From Candidatus Aminicenantes bacterium (GTDB taxonomy: Bacteria > Acidobacteriota > Aminicenantia > UBA2199), in contig JAPKZL010000222.1 of NCBI GenBank assembly GCA_026393795.1, positions 1-34,490 on the forward strand: DNA of 34,490 bases, written 5' to 3'. Below the pieces are notes generated by a model. The model was not told where the DNA came from and did not search any database. It saw only the letters and a list, made by a program, of their open reading frames with translations. The position numbers and the translations under genes are program-made. Of this stretch, positions 14,636-22,113 are shown piece by piece. Positions within the stretch are counted from its first letter, which is position 1. Every line of letters begins with the position of its first letter.

Positions 14636-15885
14636 AAAAAAGAGAAATTGTCATCGTGGTTTTGCTGATCGTTTTCGGGGTTGTCTACAACGTCGTTGAG
14701 AAGGGCAGGATCAGGTTCGCTGGTGATTTTTCCAGGTACTTCGACCCGATGCGCCTGGTCAGCGACCGCTATAGCGAGTTTCCCCAAAACGAGAAGATAT
14801 TCCCGGCGCCGGGCAAAATTACGATTGCCAATCCGGCCGGAGAAATCACCATTGACAAATCGCTCGACAACCAGGTCCATCTTTTTTCCTTTTTCAGGGT
14901 TTATTTCCAGGACAAGGAGGATACGTTTTCCAAAAAAATCGTGCAACATGCCCGGGTGCTTACCCAGGTCGAAAACAATGAGTTGACTGTTTCCGCCGAT
15001 TGCCGGCCCGAATTTCCCTTCAACCGGCTGAGAGTCCGCCTGCAACTCCTGGTTCCCGCCGGTGTCGTGTTGGCTCTCGACAACCGCGAGGGGATCGTCT
15101 CCATCCGCCACTGCGGCAAGGACATTTTCCTGCGCCAGGAAAACGGCAATGTGGTTCTGGAAGACATCCCGTCCGCGGTCAAGCTGGAGCTCACCCATGG
15201 CAATCTGCATGCGAAAAACATCGCGGGGAATGTCGCCATTGCCACGCGGCAAAGCGAGATTTTTTTGGAAGACGCGGCGGCCGTGCGCCTGCAGGCAAGG
15301 CATGCCGACTGCGAGCTGAAAAAAATAGCAGGTCCGGTGTGGATCGAACACGCCTACGGGCGCATCACCTTGGATGGCGCCGGGCAAGCGGAAGTCTACG
15401 GACGGCACAGCCAAATAGCGGCGCGGAACATCCGCAATGGCCTCAAACTCAGCAATGCCTTCGATGGCATCCTCCTCGAAAACATCCATGGCGATGTCAG
15501 CGTGTCGGGCCGATCGAGCAAAATCGAGATGCGCCAGGTCATCGCCAAAAACATGGTGATCGAAAATTCTTTTGCCGATACCGTCATTGAGGGTTATTCG
15601 GGAGAAACCCTGAATGCGCTGATCAAGAACGGAAATTTTGCGCTGAGCTCCAGCACGATCGCCGAGCGCTTGAATGTCGAATCGAGTTATGCCCGGATCG
15701 ATCTGCTCCCGGGAGCGTGGGCGGATCCGGCTTTCAACCTGAAGACGTCCCACGGCCGGATATACAACCAGTCCTCCTTCAGCATGGAACTTTTCCAGGA
15801 AAAGGACGAAAGTTTCGCCAATCGCAGCGGCCAGAAGCCCGAAGTGGTCATCAACAATGTTTATGGTGATATTTACTTGAAATGA
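14632..15885 (+). CDS. DUF4097-type beta-repeat protein, membrane anchored
   Basis: A 417-residue protein with one N-terminal membrane helix (residues 5-20) and a long array of short beta strands: many G-x-[IV] steps such as LRQENGNVVLEDI, LTHGNLHAKNI, NAFDGILLENIHGDVSVSG and ENSFADTVIEG. This pattern fits the DUF4097 (putative adhesin) right-handed beta-helix. It is the final gene of the ECF sigma operon, linked to the previous gene by an ATGA overlap. DUF4097 proteins often occur next to anti-sigma, PspC or LiaF-like genes; their molecular role is not established. The product would lie in the periplasm, facing the envelope. Confidence 0.78.
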   Translation: MKKREIVIVVLLIVFGVVYNVVEKGRIRFAGDFSRYFDPMRLVSDRYSEFPQNEKIFPAPGKITIANPAGEITIDKSLDNQVHLFSFFRVYFQDKEDTFSKKIVQHARVLTQVENNELTVSADCRPEFPFNRLRVRLQLLVPAGVVLALDNREGIVSIRHCGKDIFLRQENGNVVLEDIPSAVKLELTHGNLHAKNIAGNVAIATRQSEIFLEDAAAVRLQARHADCELKKIAGPVWIEHAYGRITLDGAGQAEVYGRHSQIAARNIRNGLKLSNAFDGILLENIHGDVSVSGRSSKIEMRQVIAKNMVIENSFADTVIEGYSGETLNALIKNGNFALSSSTIAERLNVESSYARIDLLPGAWADPAFNLKTSHGRIYNQSSFSMELFQEKDESFANRSGQKPEVVINNVYGDIYLK

Positions 15886-15934
15886 ATTTCTGAATATTGC
15901 TTTTATCGCCCAAATGTACTATTTTTGATCCGGA

Positions 15935-16507
15935 ATGAAAAAAACGGTCACGCTGCCCAATATATTGAGCTTACTGCGGATTTTCATGGTCCCGCTGATC
16001 ATCCTGCTGATGATCAACATCAATGACCAAGTCTTTCCATATCTACTTGTGATCTACGTCTTCGCCGTGTTCTTGGATTTTTTGGACGGATTCATCGCCC
16101 GCAACTTTTCCCAGGAAAGTGATTTGGGCAAAATCATTGATCCGCTGGCCGATAAATTTCTGATTTTTTCGGTCCTGCTCACTCTGACCATCAAGTTCGA
16201 TTTCCCGCTGTGGCTGGCGGCATTGATCGTCCTGCGCGACATCCTGATCCTCTGGGCCAGCTTTTTGCTTTTTAAAGGCAAAAAAATCGTCAAACCGTCC
16301 TTGCTGATCGGCAAGTTTACTTTCGGGTTGCTGAGCCTGCTGATATTTGTTTACATCGTCGACCTTCATGAAAAAATAGACTTGCTTCTGCTCAAGCGGA
16401 CATTGATTGTCCTGAGCTTCGCATTTTTGCTGTGGTCCTGGTTTGAATATTTTCTGGTTTACCTCCGAGAGAAAAATGAGCAAAAAAAACTTGATTTTGG
16501 TGGTTGA
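15935..16507 (+). CDS. pgsA: CDP-alcohol phosphatidyltransferase (phosphatidylglycerophosphate synthase-like)
   Basis: A 190-residue integral membrane enzyme. The complete CDP-alcohol phosphotransferase motif is present: D48, D51, G52, A55, R56, G65, D69 and D73, in LDFLDGFIARNFSQ and LGKIIDPLADK, with the standard spacing. It swaps CMP of CDP-diacylglycerol for glycerol 3-phosphate. The N-terminal TLPNILSLLRI is typical of PgsA, and about six helices are seen. Related family members cannot be fully excluded. A CCGGA precedes the ATG closely. The gene overlaps the next by 32 nt. Confidence 0.88.
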   Translation: MKKTVTLPNILSLLRIFMVPLIILLMININDQVFPYLLVIYVFAVFLDFLDGFIARNFSQESDLGKIIDPLADKFLIFSVLLTLTIKFDFPLWLAALIVLRDILILWASFLLFKGKKIVKPSLLIGKFTFGLLSLLIFVYIVDLHEKIDLLLLKRTLIVLSFAFLLWSWFEYFLVYLREKNEQKKLDFGG

Positions 16508-16844
16508 TGACGAGCCTGAAATCCGTTTGCTGCTGAAGGAATTTCTCGAAAGCCATAATTACGAGGTTTGGTTGGCCGAAGACGGGCAGAAAGCCATTGA
16601 ATTGGCCGAAAAGCTGACTCCCGACCTGGTGATCACCGACTTGCTGCTGCCCAAGGAGCATGGCATTGACGTACTGCATCAGATCAAGGACCGCTTTTTC
16701 ATACCGGTCATTGCCATTTCCGGGATCTACAAAAAAGGTGAAATCATGGAAGACGTCGAGGACATTTTCCTGGATGGTTTTTATCAAAAACCGCTGGACC
16801 TCGAAGATCTGCTCAAGGGCATTCGGGCCGTTCTGTATGAATGA
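16476..16844 (+). CDS. Stand-alone response regulator receiver domain
   Basis: A 122-residue protein consisting of one receiver domain: acidic pair D11-D12, phospho-acceptor D55 (VITDLLLP), S82 in place of Thr, and K105 (QKP). There is no output domain and no histidine kinase in the window, so it would work by protein contact or as a phosphate relay. The ATG at 16476 is chosen for GAGAG about 5 nt upstream and a normal receiver start; the first 32 nt overlap pgsA. It overlaps the next gene by 8 nt. Confidence 0.88.
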   Translation: MSKKNLILVVDDEPEIRLLLKEFLESHNYEVWLAEDGQKAIELAEKLTPDLVITDLLLPKEHGIDVLHQIKDRFFIPVIAISGIYKKGEIMEDVEDIFLDGFYQKPLDLEDLLKGIRAVLYE

Positions 16845-17790
16845 GCCGTACCATTCGTTCAATGGATTTTTGCAGAAAAAATTTCCCGGGCAAAAAATAG
16901 TCAAAATACCGATCGCGGCAGGCTTTTCCTGTCCCAACCGCGACGGTTCGCTTTCGTGGGCGGGGTGCACGTTTTGCGATCCGTTGGCCTCGGGCCCGCT
17001 TCATGCCGCCGGGATGTCCATTGAGCAGCAGGTCGAAGGGTACATGGCCAGCCATCCGGGCAAGAAGTACATCGCCTATTTTCAGGCGCACAGCAATACT
17101 TATGGACCTGTTTCGGAATTGCGCTCCAAGTTCGAAACGGTTTTCAAGTACCCGGACATCGTCGGGCTGTTCATCGGCACCCGCCCCGACGCGATTGCCG
17201 AGCCGGCCTTCCGGCTCTTGGCGGAACTGAATCGCCGTCTGTACCTGACCGTCGAGCTCGGCTTGCAGTCGGTCCACGCCCAAAGCCTGCTGCTTTTGAA
17301 TAGAAACCATACCTATGCGCAATTCCTCGAAGGCTACCGGAAGTTGCAGGCCCTGAAAATCGACACGGTCGTTCACCTGATCATCGGCATCCCCGGTGAA
17401 ACCCGCGCCCATATGCGGGCGACCATTGCCGAGATGAACCGTTTGAAGCCCGCCGGGATAAAGTTTCACCTGCTGCATGTTTTGCGGGGCACGGCGTTGC
17501 ATCGCCTTTACCTGGAAAAACCATTCCCGCTGCTCAGCCGCGACGACTATGCCGAGCGGATCGCTTACTTGCTTGAATACCTCGACCCCGACATCGTGGT
17601 TCACCGGCTTACGGCGGAAAGGGAAAAAGAGATATTTGTCGCGCCGGATTGGGCGCTGAACAAACAGGCCGTTCTCGCTGCCATCCGCTCGCGCTTGCAC
17701 CAGACCGGAGCGTTTCAGGGCCGCCGTTATGTTCCTTCCCCGAAGCCTTCCTCTTTCGCCGGCGCTTCCCAGCCGTTGACAAAAAAATGA
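16837..17790 (+). CDS. YhcC-type radical SAM protein (TIGR01212 family)
   Basis: A 317-residue radical SAM protein of the YhcC/TIGR01212 group. The Fe-S motif is in the family form: C32 in CPNRDG, then C44 and C47 in GGC-like WAGCTFC. Further family features are AYFQAHSNTYGP, IGTRPDA, VELGLQS and HLIIGIPGET. The precise reaction is still not firmly settled; a role in RNA modification has been proposed for relatives, which I leave as uncertain. The ATG at 16837 overlaps the receiver-domain gene by 8 nt. The last 20 or so residues are Pro/Ser-rich and unlikely to be structured. Confidence 0.88.
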   Translation: MNEPYHSFNGFLQKKFPGQKIVKIPIAAGFSCPNRDGSLSWAGCTFCDPLASGPLHAAGMSIEQQVEGYMASHPGKKYIAYFQAHSNTYGPVSELRSKFETVFKYPDIVGLFIGTRPDAIAEPAFRLLAELNRRLYLTVELGLQSVHAQSLLLLNRNHTYAQFLEGYRKLQALKIDTVVHLIIGIPGETRAHMRATIAEMNRLKPAGIKFHLLHVLRGTALHRLYLEKPFPLLSRDDYAERIAYLLEYLDPDIVVHRLTAEREKEIFVAPDWALNKQAVLAAIRSRLHQTGAFQGRRYVPSPKPSSFAGASQPLTKK

Positions 17791-17832
17791 AATAATGCAA
17801 AGATATTTTCGGAATTGCCAATAGGGATTGTG

Positions 17833-19263
17833 ATGGGAAAACGAATCATTGAATCTCCAGTGCCGTTTGTTTTAAGAAAAATATTCATCGAGAAGAGCAG
17901 CGGCGAACTGAATTTGAAAGGGGATAGTTTTGAAAAAACCTTGTATTTCAACGAAGGCAATCTCTGTTTTGCCAGGACCAACGTCCTGCATGAGCGTCTG
18001 GGCGAAATCCTTTTTAAGATCGGGAAGATAAATCAGACCCAGTTCTGGGACATCCATAAACTGCTTTCGGGCCAGAAGGATAAGATCGGCACCCTGATGG
18101 TCAGGAACAATTTCATCAGTCAAAAAGACCTCCATTTCGCCCTGATCTATCAAATCAGGGTAATCGCCCTATCCACGTTTTCTTTGACCGGCGGCGAATG
18201 GGAGTTCTCGCCGCTGCGTCCCGACCTTCCGGAAGATTCCATTTTCAAGATCGAATTGCCGGTGATTTTTTTCGAGGGCGTCCAGAGGTTCAAAAGCCTG
18301 CCCTTGTTTAAAAACAATTTTGTCAATCATTCCCTGCAGCCCAAACCCCTCGCGAATGAAATAAGGGAGTTTTTCAATTCCGCCGAAATTGATTTTTACC
18401 AGGAATTGCAGCGCCACGCTCCCGGCCGGGCCGCGGAAATCGCCGCCCAGATGGGCGTAGCCGAGGAAACCTTGTGGCAGAAACTCATGCTCTTTTTTTT
18501 GCTGAATACCCTTGAATTCACCCAAGCGACTGTTGACAAGGATACCAGCGAGAATATGGAAGAGTTGACCACCCTGTATGAGAAGCTGAGAGCCAAGGAA
18601 ATGGATTATTATGAACTGTTCAATTTGAAAAACACGGCGACGTTCAATGAAATCAAGGACGCCTATTACCAGCATGCGAATAAATTTCACCCCGATCGCT
18701 TCGGCGACGCCCGCGATCCCGAGTTAAGGGAAAAGGCCAATTTTGTCTTTGCGCACATCAACAAAGCTTTTGAAGTTCTCAACCATGAGGAAAAACGGCG
18801 CGAATATGACATGAAGGGTTACAAAGAGATCCAAAGCATGGATAAAGGCAGCGAGAACTTGGGTGAAAAGGCGAACCTGTTCTATCGCAAAGCCAAAACC
18901 CTCTATTCACAAAAAAGATTTTGGGAAGCGGCCAGTATCATGGAAGAAGCGGTGCGAAATGATCCCGGCAAGGCCTCCTATTTTTTGCTGCTGGGCGTGA
19001 GCCAATCCAACATCCCGACCATGCGCCGGGTTGCCGAAAAGAATTTGCAAAAAGTCGTCGAGATGGAACCATGGAATGCGGAACCGTTGGCGGCGCTGGG
19101 ATTGTTGTTTTTAGCGGAAAAAATGGACAAGCGGGCGGAAAACTTTTTTAGAAGAACATTAGCGATTGATCCAGACCATGAAGTGGCGCTGAGTAAAATA
19201 GCCGAAATGACGACGGGCGGCAAGAAACAGTCGATGTTCTCTGCTTTTAAAAAAAAGAAATAA
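17833..19263 (+). CDS. PATAN (DUF4388) - J-domain - TPR protein
   Basis: A 476-residue cytosolic protein of three parts. Residues 1-155 resemble the PATAN/DUF4388 domain (SGELNLKGDSFEKTLYFNEG, ARTNVLHERLGEIL, repeated further on). Residues 257-327 are a J domain with the intact HPD at 286-288 (KFHPDRFGD), so it should stimulate an Hsp70 (DnaK) ATPase. Residues 345-460 form TPR-like helices (LFYRKAKTLYSQKRFWEAASIMEEA, then WNAEPLAALGLLFLAEK). It lacks the Gly/Phe and zinc regions of DnaJ, so it is a class C J protein. The ATG at 17833 has AGGG about 7 nt upstream; a TTG at 17815 is less likely. Its client or signal is unknown. Confidence 0.85.
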   Translation: MGKRIIESPVPFVLRKIFIEKSSGELNLKGDSFEKTLYFNEGNLCFARTNVLHERLGEILFKIGKINQTQFWDIHKLLSGQKDKIGTLMVRNNFISQKDLHFALIYQIRVIALSTFSLTGGEWEFSPLRPDLPEDSIFKIELPVIFFEGVQRFKSLPLFKNNFVNHSLQPKPLANEIREFFNSAEIDFYQELQRHAPGRAAEIAAQMGVAEETLWQKLMLFFLLNTLEFTQATVDKDTSENMEELTTLYEKLRAKEMDYYELFNLKNTATFNEIKDAYYQHANKFHPDRFGDARDPELREKANFVFAHINKAFEVLNHEEKRREYDMKGYKEIQSMDKGSENLGEKANLFYRKAKTLYSQKRFWEAASIMEEAVRNDPGKASYFLLLGVSQSNIPTMRRVAEKNLQKVVEMEPWNAEPLAALGLLFLAEKMDKRAENFFRRTLAIDPDHEVALSKIAEMTTGGKKQSMFSAFKKKK

Positions 19264-19304
19264 CCTTTTAAACCCCACATTTTGTGTTTTTATCATTCCG
19301 GATG

Positions 19305-19332
19305 TTGACATTTAGCGTTATTGGGGTAAAAT
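19305..19332 (+). promoter_or_regulatory. Sigma70-type promoter for glgA
   Basis: TTGACA (19305-19310) and TAAAAT (19327-19332) are 16 nt apart, with a perfect -35 and a five of six -10. The start would be near 19339, giving a leader of about 32 nt that contains GGGG before the GTG start of glgA. Confidence 0.75.
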
Positions 19333-19370
19333 AGCCAGCGAAATAAAAAATCGCCTGTCGGGGGAAATTG

Positions 19371-20822
19371 GTGAACATTCTTTTTGTAGCCAGTGAGGCC
19401 GTGCCGTTCGCAAAAACCGGCGGACTCGCCGATGTGGTCGGCATCCTGCCGCGAGTCATGGCCGCCAAGCAAACGGTCTCTTTGATCATTCCCGAATACA
19501 GTACCGAAGGCATTCGCGGCCTAGAACTGAGAACAATCGATTCCTTCACCCTGGCAATCGGTTCGCGCTTGTTCCAGGCCACCATAAAAAAGGCGGATAT
19601 GGCTCCCCGTTTTACTGTCTATTTCGTCGCCCAGGAAGCATTTTTTGCCCGCGAATTTCTTTACGGGGATTCCGGCGGCGATTATCCCGACAACTTTCTC
19701 CGTTTCTTTTTCTTCCAGAAAGCAGTCGTCGAATTCGTGCAGCGGCGGAAACTGTTTTTTGATGTCATTCACAGTCATGATTGGCAAGCCGCGCTGATAC
19801 CGCTGTTGGTCAAGCTCCCGAGCGCGCCGCCATTTTTGCAAAAGAGCAAAACAATTTTTTCCATTCACAACCTTGGCTATCAGGGAATTTTTGACGGGAA
19901 TCTGTTCGAGGAGACCGGGCTTCCTGAGCACTTTTTTTCGCCGGAATACCTTGAGTTCTACGGCAAACTGAACTTCATGAAAGCGGGGATCATCTTTTCC
20001 GATTGGCTGCTCACCGTCAGTCCCACCTATGCCGGGGAAATTCTTCGATCCGAAAACGGATTCGGGCTGGATGGGCTGCTCAACAAATTTTCATTCAAGC
20101 TGAGCGGAATCCTGAATGGCGCCGATTACGGCCAGTGGAATCCCGAGATCGATCCTTTCATCGACCATCCCTATTCGTGTCGGAACCCGGAAATCAAAAG
20201 CTTGAATAAACAAGCCCTGTACCGCGAGCTCGGCATCGGCAAAAATCCCCGGGCGCCGTTGCTGATCATGATTGCCAGGATCAGCGAGCAGAAAGGGATG
20301 CGGCTGCTGGTGGAGCTGCTGCCGGTTCTGCTCAAGGAAAATTTGCATTTTGTCTTCTTGGGGTGCGGCGACGGTTTTTGGACCGAAAAGTTGCAGGAAA
20401 CGGCCGCTCGTTTCCCGGAGAATTTCACTTTTCTGAATCGTTTCGATGAACGGATGGCCCATCGGCTGGAAGCGGCCGCCGACCTGTTTTTCATGCCCTC
20501 GCTGTATGAGCCTTGCGGCCTGAATCAGCTGTACAGCTTGAAATACGGCACGGTTCCCGTGGTTCGCGCCACCGGTGGATTGGAAGACTCGGTGACGGAA
20601 TTCGACGCCGCCGGTGGCGGGAGCGGTTTTAAATTTTCGAGCAACCAGGCCGCTGACGTTGCGCCGGTCATCCGCAAGGCAATCCGCTTGTACCAGGACG
20701 CGGACGCCTGGCGGCGTCTTCAGCAAAACGGCATGCTGCTCGATTTTTCCTGGGAAAAGGTGGTTCGGGAATATATAAAATTGTATAATAAAATTTTAGG
20801 GGAGGACGGTAACCATGGCTGA
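19371..20822 (+). CDS. glgA: Glycogen (starch) synthase
   Basis: A 483-residue GT5 enzyme that extends alpha-1,4-glucan chains, probably from ADP-glucose. The N-terminus NILFVASEAVPFAKTGGLADV carries the KTGG motif that binds ADP-glucose, HSHDWQAALIP is conserved, and the C-terminal EPCGLNQLYSLKYGTVPVV contains the catalytic Glu region. Length is normal for the family. The GTG at 19371 is preferred over TTG at 19368 because GGGG lies 6 nt before it and M-N-I-L-F is the usual start. Its 3' end overlaps thioredoxin by 8 nt. No other glycogen gene is present. Confidence 0.93.
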   Translation: MNILFVASEAVPFAKTGGLADVVGILPRVMAAKQTVSLIIPEYSTEGIRGLELRTIDSFTLAIGSRLFQATIKKADMAPRFTVYFVAQEAFFAREFLYGDSGGDYPDNFLRFFFFQKAVVEFVQRRKLFFDVIHSHDWQAALIPLLVKLPSAPPFLQKSKTIFSIHNLGYQGIFDGNLFEETGLPEHFFSPEYLEFYGKLNFMKAGIIFSDWLLTVSPTYAGEILRSENGFGLDGLLNKFSFKLSGILNGADYGQWNPEIDPFIDHPYSCRNPEIKSLNKQALYRELGIGKNPRAPLLIMIARISEQKGMRLLVELLPVLLKENLHFVFLGCGDGFWTEKLQETAARFPENFTFLNRFDERMAHRLEAAADLFFMPSLYEPCGLNQLYSLKYGTVPVVRATGGLEDSVTEFDAAGGGSGFKFSSNQAADVAPVIRKAIRLYQDADAWRRLQQNGMLLDFSWEKVVREYIKLYNKILGEDGNHG

Positions 20823-21135
20823 GATTCTTTCTGCCAATGACGGAAATTTTGACAGTTTCATGAATGGCGCCAAGATGCTGATTGTCGATTTCTGGGCTCC
20901 CACCTGCGCCCCGTGCAAGCTCATGGATCCGGGACTGGAAAAGATCGCCGCCAGCTATCCGGAGAAGGTCCGTGTGGTCAAAGTCAATGTGAATGAAAAT
21001 CCCCTGACTTCCTCCCGCTTTTTCGTGCGCTCGCTGCCGACCCTTTTGTTCATCAAAAACGGATTGGTCAAAACGCAGCTTGTCGGTGCCGTCAACCCGA
21101 GCCAGATTGAGAAAACCCTGATCGAAGTTCAATAA
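20815..21135 (+). CDS. trxA: Thioredoxin, CAPC active site
   Basis: A 106-residue thioredoxin that reduces protein disulfides in the cytosol. The active site is WAPTCAPCK, with CAPC in place of the usual CGPC, which may change its redox potential. The cis-Pro loop is intact (RSLPTLLFIKNG), as is the buried Asp region (IVDFWAP). GGGGAGG lies 9 nt before the ATG. The gene overlaps glgA by 8 nt and trxB by 1 nt, so the reductase below is its likely partner. Confidence 0.93.
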   Translation: MAEILSANDGNFDSFMNGAKMLIVDFWAPTCAPCKLMDPGLEKIAASYPEKVRVVKVNVNENPLTSSRFFVRSLPTLLFIKNGLVKTQLVGAVNPSQIEKTLIEVQ

Positions 21136-22058
21136 TGGAAAGCCATTGGGATATCATCATTGTCGGCGGCGGGCCGGCCGGCCTGGCGGCGGCGATTTAT
21201 TGCGGCCGGGCCCTGCGCAAAACCCTGGTCCTGGAAAAACAGGTGTTTGGCGGGCAGATCATCAAGGCGGATATCATCGAAAACTATCCCGGTTTCGCCG
21301 AGCCCGTCGTCCCGGCCGATTTGATGGAGCAGATGGTTAAGCAGGCCCAGCGTTACGGGGTGGTACTGGAAAATGATGAGGTCACCGCCATCCGCCCCGA
21401 AGGCCAATCGTGGCGGCTTGACGTCTACAATGGTTTTTTTACGGCCAAGGCGGTCGTTTTCGCCGCCGGTTCCGTGCACCGCTTTTTCAACGTGAAGGGA
21501 GAAAAAGAACTGCTCGGGCGCGGGGTTTCGGTCTGCGCGACCTGCGACGCGCCCTTCTTCAAGGATCGCAAGGTGGCCGTCCTCGGCGGCGGCGACACGG
21601 CCATTGCCGAGGCCCTGCACCTGGCGAAATTCGCTTCCGAGGTCTGGGTGATTCATCGCCGCGACGAACTGCGGGCGGAAAAAATACTTCAGGAGCGGGT
21701 TTTCAAAAATCCGAAAATCAAAATGCTTTGGGACAGGGAGGTTCTCGCTTTCCGGGGTGAACAGAAACTGGAAGCCGTTGAGCTGAGAAACAAAAAAACC
21801 GCCGCGGTCGAGAGCATCCCGTTTGCCGGGGCTTTTTTGGCCATCGGCACCATCCCCAACACCGTATTGATCAAGGATTACGTCGATCTGGACGGCAACG
21901 GCTATGTCGTCACCGACATTTCCCTGTCCACCAAGGCCAAGGGATTGTACGTGGCCGGAGAGGTCATCAAGGGCAACCGGCGGCAAGTGTCGATATCGGT
22001 GGGCATGGGCGTTCAAGCCGCCCTCAATTGTGAAGAGTACCTTGTCTCGCTGGAGTGA
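21135..22058 (+). CDS. trxB: Thioredoxin reductase
   Basis: A 307-residue FAD flavoprotein that reduces thioredoxin. The FAD site is VGGGPAGLAAAIYCGRA, the redox pair is C134/C137 in CATCDAPFF, and the pyridine-nucleotide site is VLGGGDTAIAEAL with HRRDELRAEK; the HRRD basic residues suggest NADPH. The end has GLYVAGEV, near the usual FAD contact, where GLFAAGDV is common; here Glu replaces Asp. The start ATG overlaps the trxA stop by 1 nt. Confidence 0.93.
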   Translation: MESHWDIIIVGGGPAGLAAAIYCGRALRKTLVLEKQVFGGQIIKADIIENYPGFAEPVVPADLMEQMVKQAQRYGVVLENDEVTAIRPEGQSWRLDVYNGFFTAKAVVFAAGSVHRFFNVKGEKELLGRGVSVCATCDAPFFKDRKVAVLGGGDTAIAEALHLAKFASEVWVIHRRDELRAEKILQERVFKNPKIKMLWDREVLAFRGEQKLEAVELRNKKTAAVESIPFAGAFLAIGTIPNTVLIKDYVDLDGNGYVVTDISLSTKAKGLYVAGEVIKGNRRQVSISVGMGVQAALNCEEYLVSLE

Positions 22059-22113
22059 GTTCCCGCGACGCGAAAGGGAGTTTTTGCCGGCTGGCGCTTG
22101 AAATGGAGCCAAG

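Noticed and set aside
15897-15925. TTGCTT-17-TATTTT as a pgsA promoter
   Set aside because: Both boxes match at only four of six positions in an AT-rich gap; chance is likely.
17775-17809. TTGACA before the J-domain gene, with a 14-nt match (GTTGAC, seven A, T) to 23142-23155
   Set aside because: No acceptable -10 at 16-18 nt: the nearest TATTTT is 22 nt away. The shared 14 nt are mostly poly-A and may be chance, and the first copy lies within the coding end of the radical SAM gene.
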